Positions 47,111 to 56,026 of a DNA stretch of 64,000 bases are shown here, piece by piece. The position numbers and the translations under genes were made by a program. The notes beneath the pieces were generated by a model. That model ran no database searches. It had not been told where the DNA came from and saw only the letters and a program-made list of their open reading frames with translations. Position 1 is the stretch's first letter, and each line of letters opens with the position of its first letter. This DNA is from Bauldia sp. (GTDB lineage: Bacteria > Pseudomonadota > Alphaproteobacteria > Rhizobiales > Kaistiaceae), in the NCBI GenBank assembly GCA_037200845.1, contig JBBCGQ010000001.1, positions 310,001 to 374,000 on the forward strand, read 5' to 3'.

Positions 47111-47953
47111 TCAGATCATCGCCAGGCCGCCGCGGCGGCCGACCGGGAAGGCGGCGTCGATTTTGGCCGTCTCCGCTTCGGTCAGGTTGAGAGCCGCCGC
47201 CGCGGCATTCTCCGCGACGTGGCCTGGATCGGCGGCTTTGGGAATGGCGAACAGCGACGGCCGGCGTATCAGGAACGCGAGCGCCACCTGGCGCGGCGTC
47301 GCACTGTGGGCCTTGGCGATCTCGGCGAGCACCGCGCCGCCCCGGGTGCGCGAACCGGGAAAGGACGAATGGCCGAACGGGCTGTAGCCGACGGCGGCGA
47401 CATCGTGCGCCTCGCACCACGGGATGACGGCGTGCTCGATGCCGCGTTCCTGCAGATGGTAGAGCACCTGGTTGCAGGCGATCTTGCCTTCGCCGGCGAT
47501 GCCCGCCGCCTCCTCGAGGTCCTCGGCGTCGAAGTTCGACACGCCCCACGACAGGATCTTGCCGGAGGCCACCAGCTCCTCGAACGCCGCGATGGTCTCG
47601 ACCAGCGGGTGGCGCCCACGCCAGTGCAGCAGGTAGCAGTCGAGCCGGTCTGTCCTCAGGCGCCTCAGCGACTTCTCGCAGGCATCGATGGTGCCGGTGC
47701 GCGACGCGTTCTGCGGCATGACCTTGGAGACCAGGAAAATTTCCGCGCGCCGGTTGCCGATCGCCTCGGCGACGATCTCCTCCGCCTTGCCCGAGCCGTA
47801 GAGCTCGGCCGTGTCGATGTGCGTCATGCCCGTGTCGAGGCCGCGGCGGATGGCGGCGATGGCCGCAGCGCGGTCCGCCTGCTCCATGTACCAGGTGCCC
47901 TGGCCGATGACGGGGACGGCGCGCCCGGTGGCCCCGAAACTGTGCGTCTGCAT
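47111..47953 (-). CDS. aldo/keto reductase
   Basis: 280 residues of a TIM-barrel NADPH-dependent reductase. GMTHIDTAELYGSGKAEEIV contains the catalytic Asp and Tyr, VSKVMPQNAS the Lys and LDCYLLHWRG the His. SNFDAEDLEEA and FAIPKAADPGHVAENAAA (cofactor site) complete the family pattern. It reduces aldehydes or ketones; substrate unknown. Divergent from dnaQ across 51 bp. Confidence 0.93.
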   Translation of the reverse strand: MQTHSFGATGRAVPVIGQGTWYMEQADRAAAIAAIRRGLDTGMTHIDTAELYGSGKAEEIVAEAIGNRRAEIFLVSKVMPQNASRTGTIDACEKSLRRLRTDRLDCYLLHWRGRHPLVETIAAFEELVASGKILSWGVSNFDAEDLEEAAGIAGEGKIACNQVLYHLQERGIEHAVIPWCEAHDVAAVGYSPFGHSSFPGSRTRGGAVLAEIAKAHSATPRQVALAFLIRRPSLFAIPKAADPGHVAENAAAAALNLTEAETAKIDAAFPVGRRGGLAMI

Positions 47954-48004
47954 AGGTGTCGCCCTTGCTTCCCGGAAAGATAACCCTAGGATTTCGGCCG
48001 AATC

Positions 48005-48700
48005 ATGCGCGAAATCGTCTTCGACACAGAGACTACCGGGCTCGACCCGAAAACCGGCGACCGTGTTGTCGAAATCGGCTGCATCGAGCTGTTCAACCAC
48101 ATCCCGACCGGCCGCAGCTTCCACCGCTACCTTAACCCGGAGCGGCCGATGTCGATCGACGCGGCGCGCGTGCACGGGCTGGACGATGCCTTCCTGAAGG
48201 ACAAGCCGCTGTTCGCCTCGGTCGCCGACGAGCTGATCGAATTTTTCGGCGACGCCAACCTGATCGCGCACAACGCCGGCTTCGACATGATGTTCGTCAA
48301 CGCGGAGCTGGCGCGCCTCGGCAAGGGCCCGCTCGGCGACGACCGCGTCATCGATACGCTGGCGCTGGCGCGGCGCAAGCACCCTGGCAGCCCGGCGTCG
48401 CTCGACGCGCTGTTGTCGAAATATCAGATCGATGCCTCGCGCCGTACGCGTCACGGCGCGCTGCTCGACGCCGAACTGCTGTCGGAAGTCTACATCGAGC
48501 TGATCGGCGGACGGCAGGCGGCGCTCATCCTCGGCGGCGAGCCGGACGCGCCGACCATCACCATCGCGCCGACGTCGTCGATCGTGCTCGGAGTCCGCCA
48601 GACGCCGCGCCGCTTCACGGTGACGCCGGAGGAACTGGCGGCGCACGCCGCCGTGGTCGCGAAGCTCGGCGAGAAGGCGATCTGGCGGCAGTACGCCTGA
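48005..48700 (+). CDS. dnaQ: DNA polymerase III epsilon (proofreading) subunit
   Basis: 231 residues of a DEDDh exonuclease. ExoI FDTETTGLDPKTGDR, ExoII LIAHNAGFDMMFVNAEL and ExoIII with the catalytic His (RRTRHGALLDAELLSEVY) are all present, and a C-terminal linker for the alpha subunit follows (PRRFTVTPEELAAH). It removes misincorporated bases. In related genomes it sits right after coaE; here it is displaced by about 3.4 kb of accessory genes. Confidence 0.96.
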   Translation: MREIVFDTETTGLDPKTGDRVVEIGCIELFNHIPTGRSFHRYLNPERPMSIDAARVHGLDDAFLKDKPLFASVADELIEFFGDANLIAHNAGFDMMFVNAELARLGKGPLGDDRVIDTLALARRKHPGSPASLDALLSKYQIDASRRTRHGALLDAELLSEVYIELIGGRQAALILGGEPDAPTITIAPTSSIVLGVRQTPRRFTVTPEELAAHAAVVAKLGEKAIWRQYA

Positions 48701-48758
48701 GTTTGCCGGAACCTCACCGTCACCGTAGCGTTACGGTTACCCGGCAAGGAGTAAGCCC

Positions 48759-49169
48759 ATGAGTTTCACCGACGATATCCTCGCGCTCGAGCATCGCTTC
48801 TGGCAGTCGATGATCGACAAGGACGCGGCGGCCGGCGCGGCGCTCACCGCCGAGCCTAGCCTGGTCACCGGCGCCCAGGGCGTCGGGCGCATCGACCGCA
48901 AGATGTTCGAGAAGATGATGACCGGCGCGACGTGGACGCTGCACAAATACGAATTCAGCGACGTCAAGGTGGAGAAGGTCACCGACGACGTGGCGGTGAT
49001 CGCTTACAAGGTACGCGAGGAACTGACCGTCGATGGCAAGCCGCTGACCATGGAAGCCGCCGACGCCTCGACCTGGGTGCGCAAGGACGGCGCGTGGGTA
49101 TGCGCGCTGCACACGGAGTCGGTGCTGGGCGATCCGTACGGGCGCGATCGCGTGGCGAAGGCGAAGTAG
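48759..49169 (+). CDS. DUF4440/SnoaL-like (NTF2 fold) protein
   Basis: 136 residues with an NTF2-like alpha+beta barrel: ILALEHRFWQSMIDKDAAAGAALTAE, then WTLHKYEFSDVKVEKVTDDVAVIAYKV and DASTWVRKDGAWVCALHTES. Members are ligand-binding or small enzymes of unknown reaction. AAGGAG lies eight bases before the ATG. Stand-alone. Confidence 0.82.
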   Translation: MSFTDDILALEHRFWQSMIDKDAAAGAALTAEPSLVTGAQGVGRIDRKMFEKMMTGATWTLHKYEFSDVKVEKVTDDVAVIAYKVREELTVDGKPLTMEAADASTWVRKDGAWVCALHTESVLGDPYGRDRVAKAK

Positions 49170-49221
49170 GCCGGGTATTGGCGTCTTCTCACCATCGGTT
49201 CCGTCTGCAGCGTTCCGTCCC

Positions 49222-49352
49222 CTCCACTGTCATCCTTCGGCGGCGCGAAAGCGCCGACCGAAGGACCAGCCTCCACACGCACAACTTTCCCGGCGTCTGC
49301 TGAAGCCGGTCCTCCGGTCGAGGCCTGCGGCCTCGCCGAAGGATGACAGTGG
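49222..49352. repeat. long palindromic repeat element, GTCATCCTTCGGC family
   Basis: It opens with CTGTCATCCTTCGGCGGCG and closes with the inverse CTCGCCGAAGGATGACAG. Within are GCGAAAGCGC and CTGAAGCCGGTCCTCCGGTCG, also found at 9995-10108. Nothing else is seen in 49170-49461. Confidence 0.75.
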
Positions 49353-49461
49353 AGGGGATGCGGCAGGGCGGGCAACGAGGCGAGGGGGAGGAGAAGAATG
49401 ACAGTGGAGCCATGCCACCGCCGCGCCATATAAGCCCGGACCGCCCCGCCGGAGCCTCCCC

Positions 49462-50454
49462 GTGATCCCCTATTCCTTGCTCGACCTGTCGCCGATCGTC
49501 GCCGGCAGCACCGCCGCCGACTCCCTCAAGAACACGCTCGATCTCGCCCGCCGCGCCGAGCAATGGGGCTACACGCGCTACTGGCTGGCCGAGCACCACA
49601 ACATGCCGGGCATCGCCAGCGCCGCGACCTCGGTCGTCATCGCCGCGGTCGGCGCCGCGACCAAAACGATGCGCATCGGCTCGGGCGGGATCATGCTGCC
49701 CAACCATTCGCCGCTGGTCATTGCCGAGCAGTTCGGCACGCTTGCCTCGCTCTATCCCGGCCGCGTCGATCTGGGGCTCGGCCGCGCGCCGGGCACCGAC
49801 CAGATGACGGCGCGCGCGCTCCGCCGCGACGTCAACGCCGCCGCCGAGCATTTCCCCGAGGACGTGATCGAGTTGCGCGTGCTGCTCGGCGAGCCGCAGC
49901 CCGGGCAGACCATCCACGCCTATCCCGGTTCGGGCACCAGGGTGCCGATCTGGATGCTGGGCTCGAGCCTCTTCGGCGCGCAGCTCGCAGCGTATCTCGG
50001 CCTGCCGTATTCCTTCGCCTCGCACTTCGCGCCGGACGCGCTGCTCGATGCGCTGTCGATCTACCGCGAACGCTTCACGCCCTCGGACGAACTGGCGAAG
50101 CGCTACGCCATGCCGGCGCTGCAGGTGATCGCCGCCGACAGCGACGCCGAGGCACGACGCCTTTTCACCTCGACGCAGCAATCCTTCGCCAACATGTCGC
50201 GCGGCACGCGCGGCCAGCTTCCGCCGCCGATCGACGACATCGAGACATACTGGTCGCCGCAGGAGAAGGAGCGCGCCGAGCACATGCTGTCATACGCGGT
50301 GGTCGGCGGGCCGGAGGCGGTGAAGGCCGGGCTACGGCGGTTCATCGACCTGACGTCGGCCGACGAGATCATGGTCGCATCGATGATCTACGATCACGCC
50401 GCGCGGCTGCGGTCGTTCGAGATCGTCGCGGAGGCGATGAAGGCGAGTCTGTAA
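49462..50454 (+). CDS. LLM-class flavin-dependent oxidoreductase
   Basis: 330 residues, a luciferase-like (bacterial luciferase alpha-type) TIM barrel. [21 protein letters not shown] is the group-1 signature, followed by [22 protein letters not shown] and [18 protein letters not shown]. Members use FMNH2 or F420. Start is GTG 49462, preceded by [17 protein letters not shown] is the normal N terminus of this subfamily. Substrate unknown. It converges on the radical SAM cluster. Confidence 0.9.
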   Translation: MIPYSLLDLSPIVAGSTAADSLKNTLDLARRAEQWGYTRYWLAEHHNMPGIASAATSVVIAAVGAATKTMRIGSGGIMLPNHSPLVIAEQFGTLASLYPGRVDLGLGRAPGTDQMTARALRRDVNAAAEHFPEDVIELRVLLGEPQPGQTIHAYPGSGTRVPIWMLGSSLFGAQLAAYLGLPYSFASHFAPDALLDALSIYRERFTPSDELAKRYAMPALQVIAADSDAEARRLFTSTQQSFANMSRGTRGQLPPPIDDIETYWSPQEKERAEHMLSYAVVGGPEAVKAGLRRFIDLTSADEIMVASMIYDHAARLRSFEIVAEAMKASL

Positions 50455-50540
50455 TTTCGCTAATGCGAGCGGTGCGTCGTCGACAACAACAAGACGATCA
50501 CAACGATCTGTTGAAACTTACGCCTCGATCTCACCGAGTC

Positions 50541-51500
50541 TTAGTGAGCAAATGCCGGGCACGCCATCGTTCGGCCGTCGGGATCGGCAAGTCCGCGCAT
50601 CCAATGTCGCATCTTTTCCGTTTCCACGATCAACTCGCCGGTCTCGCTCAGGAAACCAACGTCATTGCCCGGGTCGTTCAGCTTGACCGTGCATTTTGCC
50701 AAACGACCGTCCGCTCTGATTACGTATGAGTTTCCCCGACTGGCATAACAAATCTTCTCAGTCGGCGGGCCGCTCTCCTTCCTTTCGTACTTCGATTTCA
50801 GCCTCTTGAAATTATCGAGTCTCGACCGGTCGTCTAGAATTTTGATTTTATCGTTGTTCGCTCCGCCCAAGCGCCCGACCAGCTTCAAGAATATTTTAAA
50901 TCTATCGTCGCTTCCGAAATAAGTTTTAATTTCTTCTTCAATCCAATTTTCCAAATCGTCGAAATTCTCTCCAGTGACGTGTAGGCGAAGTATTATTTCG
51001 TATTCTCCGCGAGAATCTCGTGCGGCACGCAAGTTAGAAAATATTCTGTCATAGGTGCCACTATTATTTATTGTTATTCTAGATGAGTCATGATGCCGCT
51101 TTGGTCCGTCGAGAGATATCTGGAAATTCGTTATCGACGCTTCAAGCAGACTGTTCATCAATAGCGACTCTAGATACCATCCATTTGTAGTTATCGATCC
51201 GAAAAGCTCGAAGCCGTATTCTATCGACAAGTCTTTGGCGTACTCGGATATTTCCAAAACGACATCATCCGCTAGTAGCGGCTCGCCGCCGAACCAGGAA
51301 AGATGCAGCCGACGCAGGGTCGGGGCCCTATTCTTCAACAGGTTCTTTAGTCCAAGAACAATTTTCGGAGGCATCTTCCCCTTGGCGAAGTCCTCGTAAC
51401 AATAAGTGCAACGGAAGTTGCACTTTTCCGTGGGAAGTACGATTAAATTTAGAAGCGAGGGATCGATTGACTGCAAGAAGGTCGCCGCGCGCGCAAGCAT
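50541..51500 (-). CDS. radical SAM peptide maturase (SPASM/twitch-like C terminus)
   Basis: 319 residues. The [4Fe-4S] cluster motif is C27-x3-C31-x2-C34 (TEKCNFRCTYCYED), followed by the barrel: LSWFGGEPLLADDVVLEIS contains the GGEP SAM-binding motif, and ITNFQISLDGPKRHHDSSR is typical of RiPP and sulfatase-maturase-like enzymes. The C terminus has CYASRGNSYVIRADGRLAKC (C251, C270) and a last Cys C314 (ACPAFAH), a shortened auxiliary-cluster domain. It probably installs a cross-link or other modification in the adjacent small peptides. I start at MLARAATFLQ, four bases after the second precursor stop. Low GC suggests acquisition by transfer. No leader-binding RRE domain is obvious. Confidence 0.88.
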   Translation of the reverse strand: MLARAATFLQSIDPSLLNLIVLPTEKCNFRCTYCYEDFAKGKMPPKIVLGLKNLLKNRAPTLRRLHLSWFGGEPLLADDVVLEISEYAKDLSIEYGFELFGSITTNGWYLESLLMNSLLEASITNFQISLDGPKRHHDSSRITINNSGTYDRIFSNLRAARDSRGEYEIILRLHVTGENFDDLENWIEEEIKTYFGSDDRFKIFLKLVGRLGGANNDKIKILDDRSRLDNFKRLKSKYERKESGPPTEKICYASRGNSYVIRADGRLAKCTVKLNDPGNDVGFLSETGELIVETEKMRHWMRGLADPDGRTMACPAFAH

Positions 51501-51504
51501 CGGG

Positions 51505-51705
51505 CTAGGCCTTTGGACAGTATGCGTTCTTAGGGCACACCCAGTTGGCCGCAACTTCCGCGGCCGAATTGGCGATGTATTTGCGCAGCTCGCCCTCTAG
51601 CTGTTCCAGCTCAGAGGTCTTCGACAAGTCGATCTTTCCATCCGGGCCGATGGTCATCGACGATAGCAGCAGGGAATATCTTTGAGAGAACTCCAAAGCG
51701 TTCAT
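51505..51705 (-). CDS. candidate RiPP precursor peptide 2
   Basis: 66 residues with GGAG seven bases before the ATG. A leader-like region contains LSSMTIGPDGKIDLSKTSEL; the C terminus is N54-W55-V56-C57-P58-K59-N60-A61-Y62-C63-P64-K65-A66. Its end and its mid-region (S-x-T-I-x3-G-x-I, then L-x-QL) repeat those of the peptide encoded upstream, so the two are paralogues. The radical SAM gene follows four bases later. The likely modified core is the Cys/aromatic end. Called from arrangement and conservation within the pair. Confidence 0.75.
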   Translation of the reverse strand: MNALEFSQRYSLLLSSMTIGPDGKIDLSKTSELEQLEGELRKYIANSAAEVAANWVCPKNAYCPKA

Positions 51706-51720
51706 CTTGTCTCTCCAATA

Positions 51721-51915
51721 CTACTTTTGGGGACAATATCCGTTTTCGGGGCAGACGTAGTTTGTGGGCTCGCCGAGCGCACGAACATTTGGCCGCTGTA
51801 TTTGCGTCAGAAGCTGTCGCAGCGATGCGGGATCTGACGAAACGATTTCGCCCGAGGCGGTAATTGTCAAAGAACGAATGGCCGCCGCGATTTTGTCCTG
51901 CTCTGTCGCATCCAT
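51721..51915 (-). CDS. candidate RiPP precursor peptide 1
   Basis: 64 residues with a strong GGAGGT ribosome site. The leader includes RSLTITASGEIVSSDPASL; the C terminus is N52-Y53-V54-C55-P56-E57-N58-G59-Y60-C61-P62-Q63-K64. It matches the second peptide at N-(aromatic)-V-C-P-x-N-(small)-Y-C-P. It is the first gene of the three-gene unit and lies 98 bp after the hrcA stop on the same strand. No transporter or protease gene is seen alongside, so export and leader removal would rely on genes elsewhere, or the product acts inside the cell. Confidence 0.75.
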   Translation of the reverse strand: MDATEQDKIAAAIRSLTITASGEIVSSDPASLRQLLTQIQRPNVRALGEPTNYVCPENGYCPQK

Positions 51916-52013
51916 AGCTACCTCCAGCGCGGGTTGCCGATGATCGAGACAACCTCCAATGTATACGACCTATGCGGGAATATCCACCGAAAAGTGGAAA
52001 TGGACGGAGCGTC

Positions 52014-53099
52014 CTACCCCAACAACCGCCCGACCACCTTCGCCGTGTAGTCCACCATCGGTACGATCCGCGCGTAGTTGAGACGCGTCGGGCCGATGAC
52101 GCCGAGCACGCCGACGATACGTTGTTCGGAGTCGCGGTAGGGCGAGACGACCAGCGACGAGCCGGAGAGGGAGAACAACTGGTTCTCCGAGCCGATGAAG
52201 ATGCGCACGCCTTCGCCGGTTTCGGCATTGCCGAGCAGGCGGATGAGTTCGCGCTGGGTTTCGAGATCGTCGAAGAGCAGGCGGATGCGTTCGAGATCCT
52301 CGGCGGCGTTGACGTCGCCGAGGAGATTGGCGCGGCCGCGCACGATCAGTGTCTCGGGTTGGCCGCTCGCCGCGTCGGCCCACGAGGCGAGGCCCTTGTC
52401 GATGAGGTCGCCGGTGAGCTTGTCGAGTTCGGCGCGCGCCGCGCTCTGCCGGCGTTCGAGTTCGGTGCGGGCCTCGGAGAGCGACCTGCCGCGTAGGTGC
52501 GTGTTGAGATAGTTCGATGCCTCGATGAGCGCCGAGGGCGTCGTGCCGGCGTCGAGTTCGACGATGCGGTTTTCGACCGAGCCGTCCTCGCCGACCAGCA
52601 CGACCAGCGCGCGTGTCGGCTCCAAGCGGATGAATTCGATCTGCTTGAGGCGGATGTCGGCCTTGTTGGCGAGCACGACGCCGGCGCCACGCGACAGGCC
52701 CGACAGCGCCTGGCTGGCCTCGTTGAGTAGCGTCTCGATCGTCTTGCCGGGCGTGGTGCCGGCCTTGACCTGCGCCTCGATCAGCCGGCGCTCGTCGGCC
52801 GACAGGTCGCCGATTTCAAGCAGCGCATCGACAAAGAAGCGCAGGCCGAATTCGGTCGGCAGCCGGCCGGCCGAGGTGTGCGGCGCGTAGATCAGGCCGA
52901 GCTGCTCGAGGTCGGCCATGACGTTGCGCACCGAGGCGGGCGACAGCGTGTTGGGCAGGAGACGCGAGATGTTGCGCGACCCCATCGGCTCGCCGGTCTC
53001 GAGATACTGATCGACGATGCGCTTGAAGATGTCGCGCGAGCGGCGGTCGAGATTGGCCAGCGCTGAGGTTTGCGGGGTGAGGGTGGGCTTGTCCTGCAT
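52014..53099 (-). CDS. hrcA: heat-inducible transcription repressor HrcA
   Basis: 361 residues. The winged-helix N terminus is [29 protein letters not shown] (in part) with [23 protein letters not shown], and the rest is the GAF-like HrcA domain to [11 protein letters not shown]. It binds CIRCE elements and represses groESL, with GroEL as cofactor. Divergent from rph, as in Hyphomicrobiales. grpE, which usually follows hrcA, is absent here; the radical SAM peptide cluster lies in that place. Confidence 0.96.
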   Translation of the reverse strand: MQDKPTLTPQTSALANLDRRSRDIFKRIVDQYLETGEPMGSRNISRLLPNTLSPASVRNVMADLEQLGLIYAPHTSAGRLPTEFGLRFFVDALLEIGDLSADERRLIEAQVKAGTTPGKTIETLLNEASQALSGLSRGAGVVLANKADIRLKQIEFIRLEPTRALVVLVGEDGSVENRIVELDAGTTPSALIEASNYLNTHLRGRSLSEARTELERRQSAARAELDKLTGDLIDKGLASWADAASGQPETLIVRGRANLLGDVNAAEDLERIRLLFDDLETQRELIRLLGNAETGEGVRIFIGSENQLFSLSGSSLVVSPYRDSEQRIVGVLGVIGPTRLNYARIVPMVDYTAKVVGRLLG

Positions 53100-53165
53100 G
53101 GCGGGGAGTATATAGGCGCGGCGGGGTTGCGGAAGGAGGCGTGGATTGGGCCCGGCCTGCGCGCC

Positions 53166-53225
53166 GCTCCAGTTGGGTCACCTCTCCCTCCAGGGAGAGA
53201 TGGATCGTGGGGAGGCCGAGCAGCG
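53166..53225. repeat. intergenic palindrome, CCTCTCCCTCCAGGGAGAG family
   Basis: CTCTCCCTCCAGGGAGAG is a hairpin in the hrcA-rph gap. The same core appears twice in the large palindrome at 55828-56010. Confidence 0.7.
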
Positions 53226-53299
53226 GACCTGACGGTTAACTTCACCACACCCGCGATTCCGCCTTTGCCCCGGCGCATTCGCGCGGTTACAAGGCGCAC

Positions 53300-54037
53300 A
53301 TGGATCAGACAAAACCGGCCGTGCCGCGGCCCTCCAAGCGCGTCGCCGATGCCATGCGCCCCGTCAGCCTCGAGCGCGGCGTCGCCAAGCACGCCGAGGG
53401 GTCGTGCCTGGTGAAGTTCGGCGAGACGCATGTGCTGGTCACCGCCTCGCTGGATGAGAAGGTGCCGCCGTGGCTGCGCGGCGCAGGCAAGGGCTGGGTG
53501 ACGGCGGAATACGGCATGCTGCCGCGCGCCACCACCGAGCGCACCCGCCGCGAGGCTTCGGCCGGCAAGCAGTCCGGCCGGACGCTGGAAATCCAGCGGC
53601 TGATCGGCCGGTCGCTCCGCGCTGTCGTCGACCTCAAGGATCTCGGCGAGCGCCAGATTATGCTCGATTGCGACGTCATCCAGGCCGATGGCGGCACGCG
53701 CACGGCGTCGATCACCGGCGCCTGGGTTGCGCTCCGCGATTGCATCGAATGGATGCGGGCGCGCGACATGATCACCAAGCCGGTGCTGATCGACCACGTC
53801 GCGGCGATCTCGGCCGGCATCTATCGCGGCCAGCCGGTGCTCGACCTCGACTACGCCGAGGATTCGGAGGCGGACACCGACGGCAACTTCGTCATGACCG
53901 GCTCGGGCGGCTTCGTCGAGATTCAGACGACCGCCGAGGGCAAGCCGTTCACCGACGAGGAATTCGAGCAATTGAAGACGCTGGCGCGGAACGGCATCGC
54001 GCAGCTCGTCGCCCTGCAGAAGCTCGCGGTGACATGA
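53300..54037 (+). CDS. rph: ribonuclease PH
   Basis: 245 residues, full length. [32 protein letters not shown] is the PH-domain start; [17 protein letters not shown] (phosphate-binding Arg set) and [20 protein letters not shown] (catalytic Asp) are intact. It trims tRNA 3' ends phosphorolytically. rdgB overlaps its stop, and hemW follows: the conserved rph-rdgB-hemW order. Confidence 0.97.
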   Translation: MDQTKPAVPRPSKRVADAMRPVSLERGVAKHAEGSCLVKFGETHVLVTASLDEKVPPWLRGAGKGWVTAEYGMLPRATTERTRREASAGKQSGRTLEIQRLIGRSLRAVVDLKDLGERQIMLDCDVIQADGGTRTASITGAWVALRDCIEWMRARDMITKPVLIDHVAAISAGIYRGQPVLDLDYAEDSEADTDGNFVMTGSGGFVEIQTTAEGKPFTDEEFEQLKTLARNGIAQLVALQKLAVT

Positions 54038-54645
54038 ACCACCTGCACCGCGGCGACACCATCGTCTTCGCGACCCACAACGCCGCCAAGATTCGCGAGC
54101 TCGACGAGATGCTGGCGCCGTTCCGCATGACGGTCGCCTCTGCGAGTGCGTTGGGTTTGCCGGAGCCGGAGGAGACCGGCCTCACCTTCGAGGAGAACGC
54201 CATCCTCAAGGCGGTGGCTGCCGCGACCGCCTCGGGCAAGCCGTCGCTCGCCGACGACTCCGGCATCGCGATCGATGCGCTGGGCGGCGAGCCCGGCATA
54301 TATTCGGCGCGCTGGGCCGGGCCGAACAAGGATTTCGCCGGCGCCATGCGGACCATCGAAAACGAGCTGCAGAAGGCCGGTGCGACAACGCCCGACAAGC
54401 GCACGGCGCGTTTCATCGCGGTGCTGTGCCTGGCGTTTCCCGATGGCTCGACGCAGACCTTCCGCGGCGAGGTTGAGGGCACGCTGGTGTGGCCGCCGCG
54501 CGGGCCGAACGGGTTTGGCTACGATCCGATGTTTGTTCCCGAGGGACATGATCGCACGTTCGGTGAGATGGGTCCGCACGAGAAGGCGCAGCTGTCGCAT
54601 CGCGCCCGTGCCTTTTCGGCGTTTGCGCACGCGGTGCTGAAATGA
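54034..54645 (+). CDS. rdgB: dITP/XTP pyrophosphatase RdgB (HAM1)
   Basis: 203 residues. [19 protein letters not shown] is the N-terminal nucleotide-binding region; [36 protein letters not shown] and [15 protein letters not shown] are the HAM1 signatures. It hydrolyses deaminated purine triphosphates. The ATG overlaps the rph stop (ATGA), and its own stop overlaps the hemW start. Confidence 0.96.
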   Translation: MNHLHRGDTIVFATHNAAKIRELDEMLAPFRMTVASASALGLPEPEETGLTFEENAILKAVAAATASGKPSLADDSGIAIDALGGEPGIYSARWAGPNKDFAGAMRTIENELQKAGATTPDKRTARFIAVLCLAFPDGSTQTFRGEVEGTLVWPPRGPNGFGYDPMFVPEGHDRTFGEMGPHEKAQLSHRARAFSAFAHAVLK

Positions 54646-55808
54646 GCACCGCCATCGGGCCGGACAACCCCGGCTTCGGCGTCTATGTGCATTGGCCGTT
54701 CTGCGCGGCGAAGTGCCCGTACTGCGATTTCAATTCGCACGTCCGTCATCAGGCCATCGACCAGACGCGCTACGCCGCCGCGTTCGAGGCCGAGATCGCG
54801 AAGACCGCGGCGCGCGCGCCAGGCCGCACGGTGACGTCGATATTCCTCGGCGGCGGCACGCCGTCGCTGATGGAGCCGGCGACCGTCGGCACGATTCTGA
54901 ATGCGATCGCCAAGCACTGGCCGGTCGCGGCCGATGCCGAGATCACGATGGAAGCCAATCCCTCCAGCGTTGAGGCGGAGAGATTCCGCGGCTACCGCGC
55001 CGCCGGCGTCAACCGCGTCTCCCTCGGCGTCCAGGCGCTGAACGACCGTGACCTGAAACTGCTGGGCCGCCTGCACGACACCGACACCGCGCTCCGCGCC
55101 ATAGAGATGGCGCGCGCGACCTTCCCGCGCCTGTCGTTCGACCTGATCTACGCGCGGCCCGGGCAGACGCCGGAGATGTGGGGCGAGGAACTCGACCGCG
55201 CCCTCAACCTCGCCGCGGATCATCTCTCGCTCTATCAGCTCACCATCGAGGAAGGCACCCCGTTCTTCGCGCTGCATAAGGCCGGCAAGCTGAAGACGCC
55301 GGACGAGGATACCGCCGCCGCTCTCTACGCCGTGACGCAGGACGTCACGGCTGCGGCCGGCCTGCCGGCTTACGAAATCTCGAACCACGCCGTGCCGGGC
55401 GCCGAGAGCCGGCACAATCTCGTCTACTGGCGCTACGGCGAATACGCCGGCATCGGCCCGGGCGCGCATGGGCGGCTGAAACTCGCCGACGGCCGCCACG
55501 CGACGGCCGCCGAGAAGGTGCCCGAGGCCTGGCTCGCCAAGGTCGAAGCGTGGGGCGACGGGCTGGTCGTCGACGATCTGCTGACGCCGGAGGAGGAGGG
55601 CGACGAGCTTCTGCTCATGGGCCTCAGGCTCGCCGAAGGCATCGACCTCGGCCGCTACCGGAGATTTGCCGGGCGCTCGCTGGACGATGGCCGGCTCAAC
55701 GATCTGCTCGCCCACGGCATGGTCGAACGCGCCGGCGGCGAGCGGCTGCGGGCGACGCGCGCCGGATTCTTCGTGCTCGATGCGGTGGTCGCGGATCTGG
55801 CGGCTTAG
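54642..55808 (+). CDS. hemW: radical SAM haem chaperone HemW
   Basis: 388 residues. The radical SAM motif is [13 protein letters not shown] (CxxxCxxC) after YVHWPF, followed by [11 protein letters not shown] and [14 protein letters not shown]; the HemW C-terminal domain starts near [17 protein letters not shown]. HemW carries haem to target proteins and was once annotated as coproporphyrinogen III oxidase. Overlaps rdgB by four bases. Confidence 0.96.
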   Translation: MSTAIGPDNPGFGVYVHWPFCAAKCPYCDFNSHVRHQAIDQTRYAAAFEAEIAKTAARAPGRTVTSIFLGGGTPSLMEPATVGTILNAIAKHWPVAADAEITMEANPSSVEAERFRGYRAAGVNRVSLGVQALNDRDLKLLGRLHDTDTALRAIEMARATFPRLSFDLIYARPGQTPEMWGEELDRALNLAADHLSLYQLTIEEGTPFFALHKAGKLKTPDEDTAAALYAVTQDVTAAAGLPAYEISNHAVPGAESRHNLVYWRYGEYAGIGPGAHGRLKLADGRHATAAEKVPEAWLAKVEAWGDGLVVDDLLTPEEEGDELLLMGLRLAEGIDLGRYRRFAGRSLDDGRLNDLLAHGMVERAGGERLRATRAGFFVLDAVVADLAA

Positions 55809-55827
55809 GTTAGTTGCCGCGATCGCA

Positions 55828-56010
55828 GTCGGTCGCCTCTCCCTGGAGGGAGAGGGCTTCGTTTCTTGAGAGCGAAGCGAACTAGAAACGAAGGGTGAGG
55901 GGTTAGGGACCCATCGCTTATAACGCCTGTACCTAACCCCTCACCCCATTCGCCTAAGTCGCTTCGCTCCTAAGGCTCATGGCCCTCTCCCTCCAGGGAG
56001 AGGGGTGCTT
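55828..56010. repeat. large palindrome upstream of the DUF559 gene
   Basis: GCCTCTCCCTGGAGGGAGAGG, then GAAGCGAACT and GGTGAGGGGTTAGG on the left. On the right the inverse CCTAACCCCTCACC, CGCTTCGCTCC and CCCTCTCCCTCCAGGGAGAGG. The right end lies 16 bp before the DUF559 ATG. Confidence 0.85.
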
Positions 56011-56026
56011 GTGTTAGCGTTCGCGC

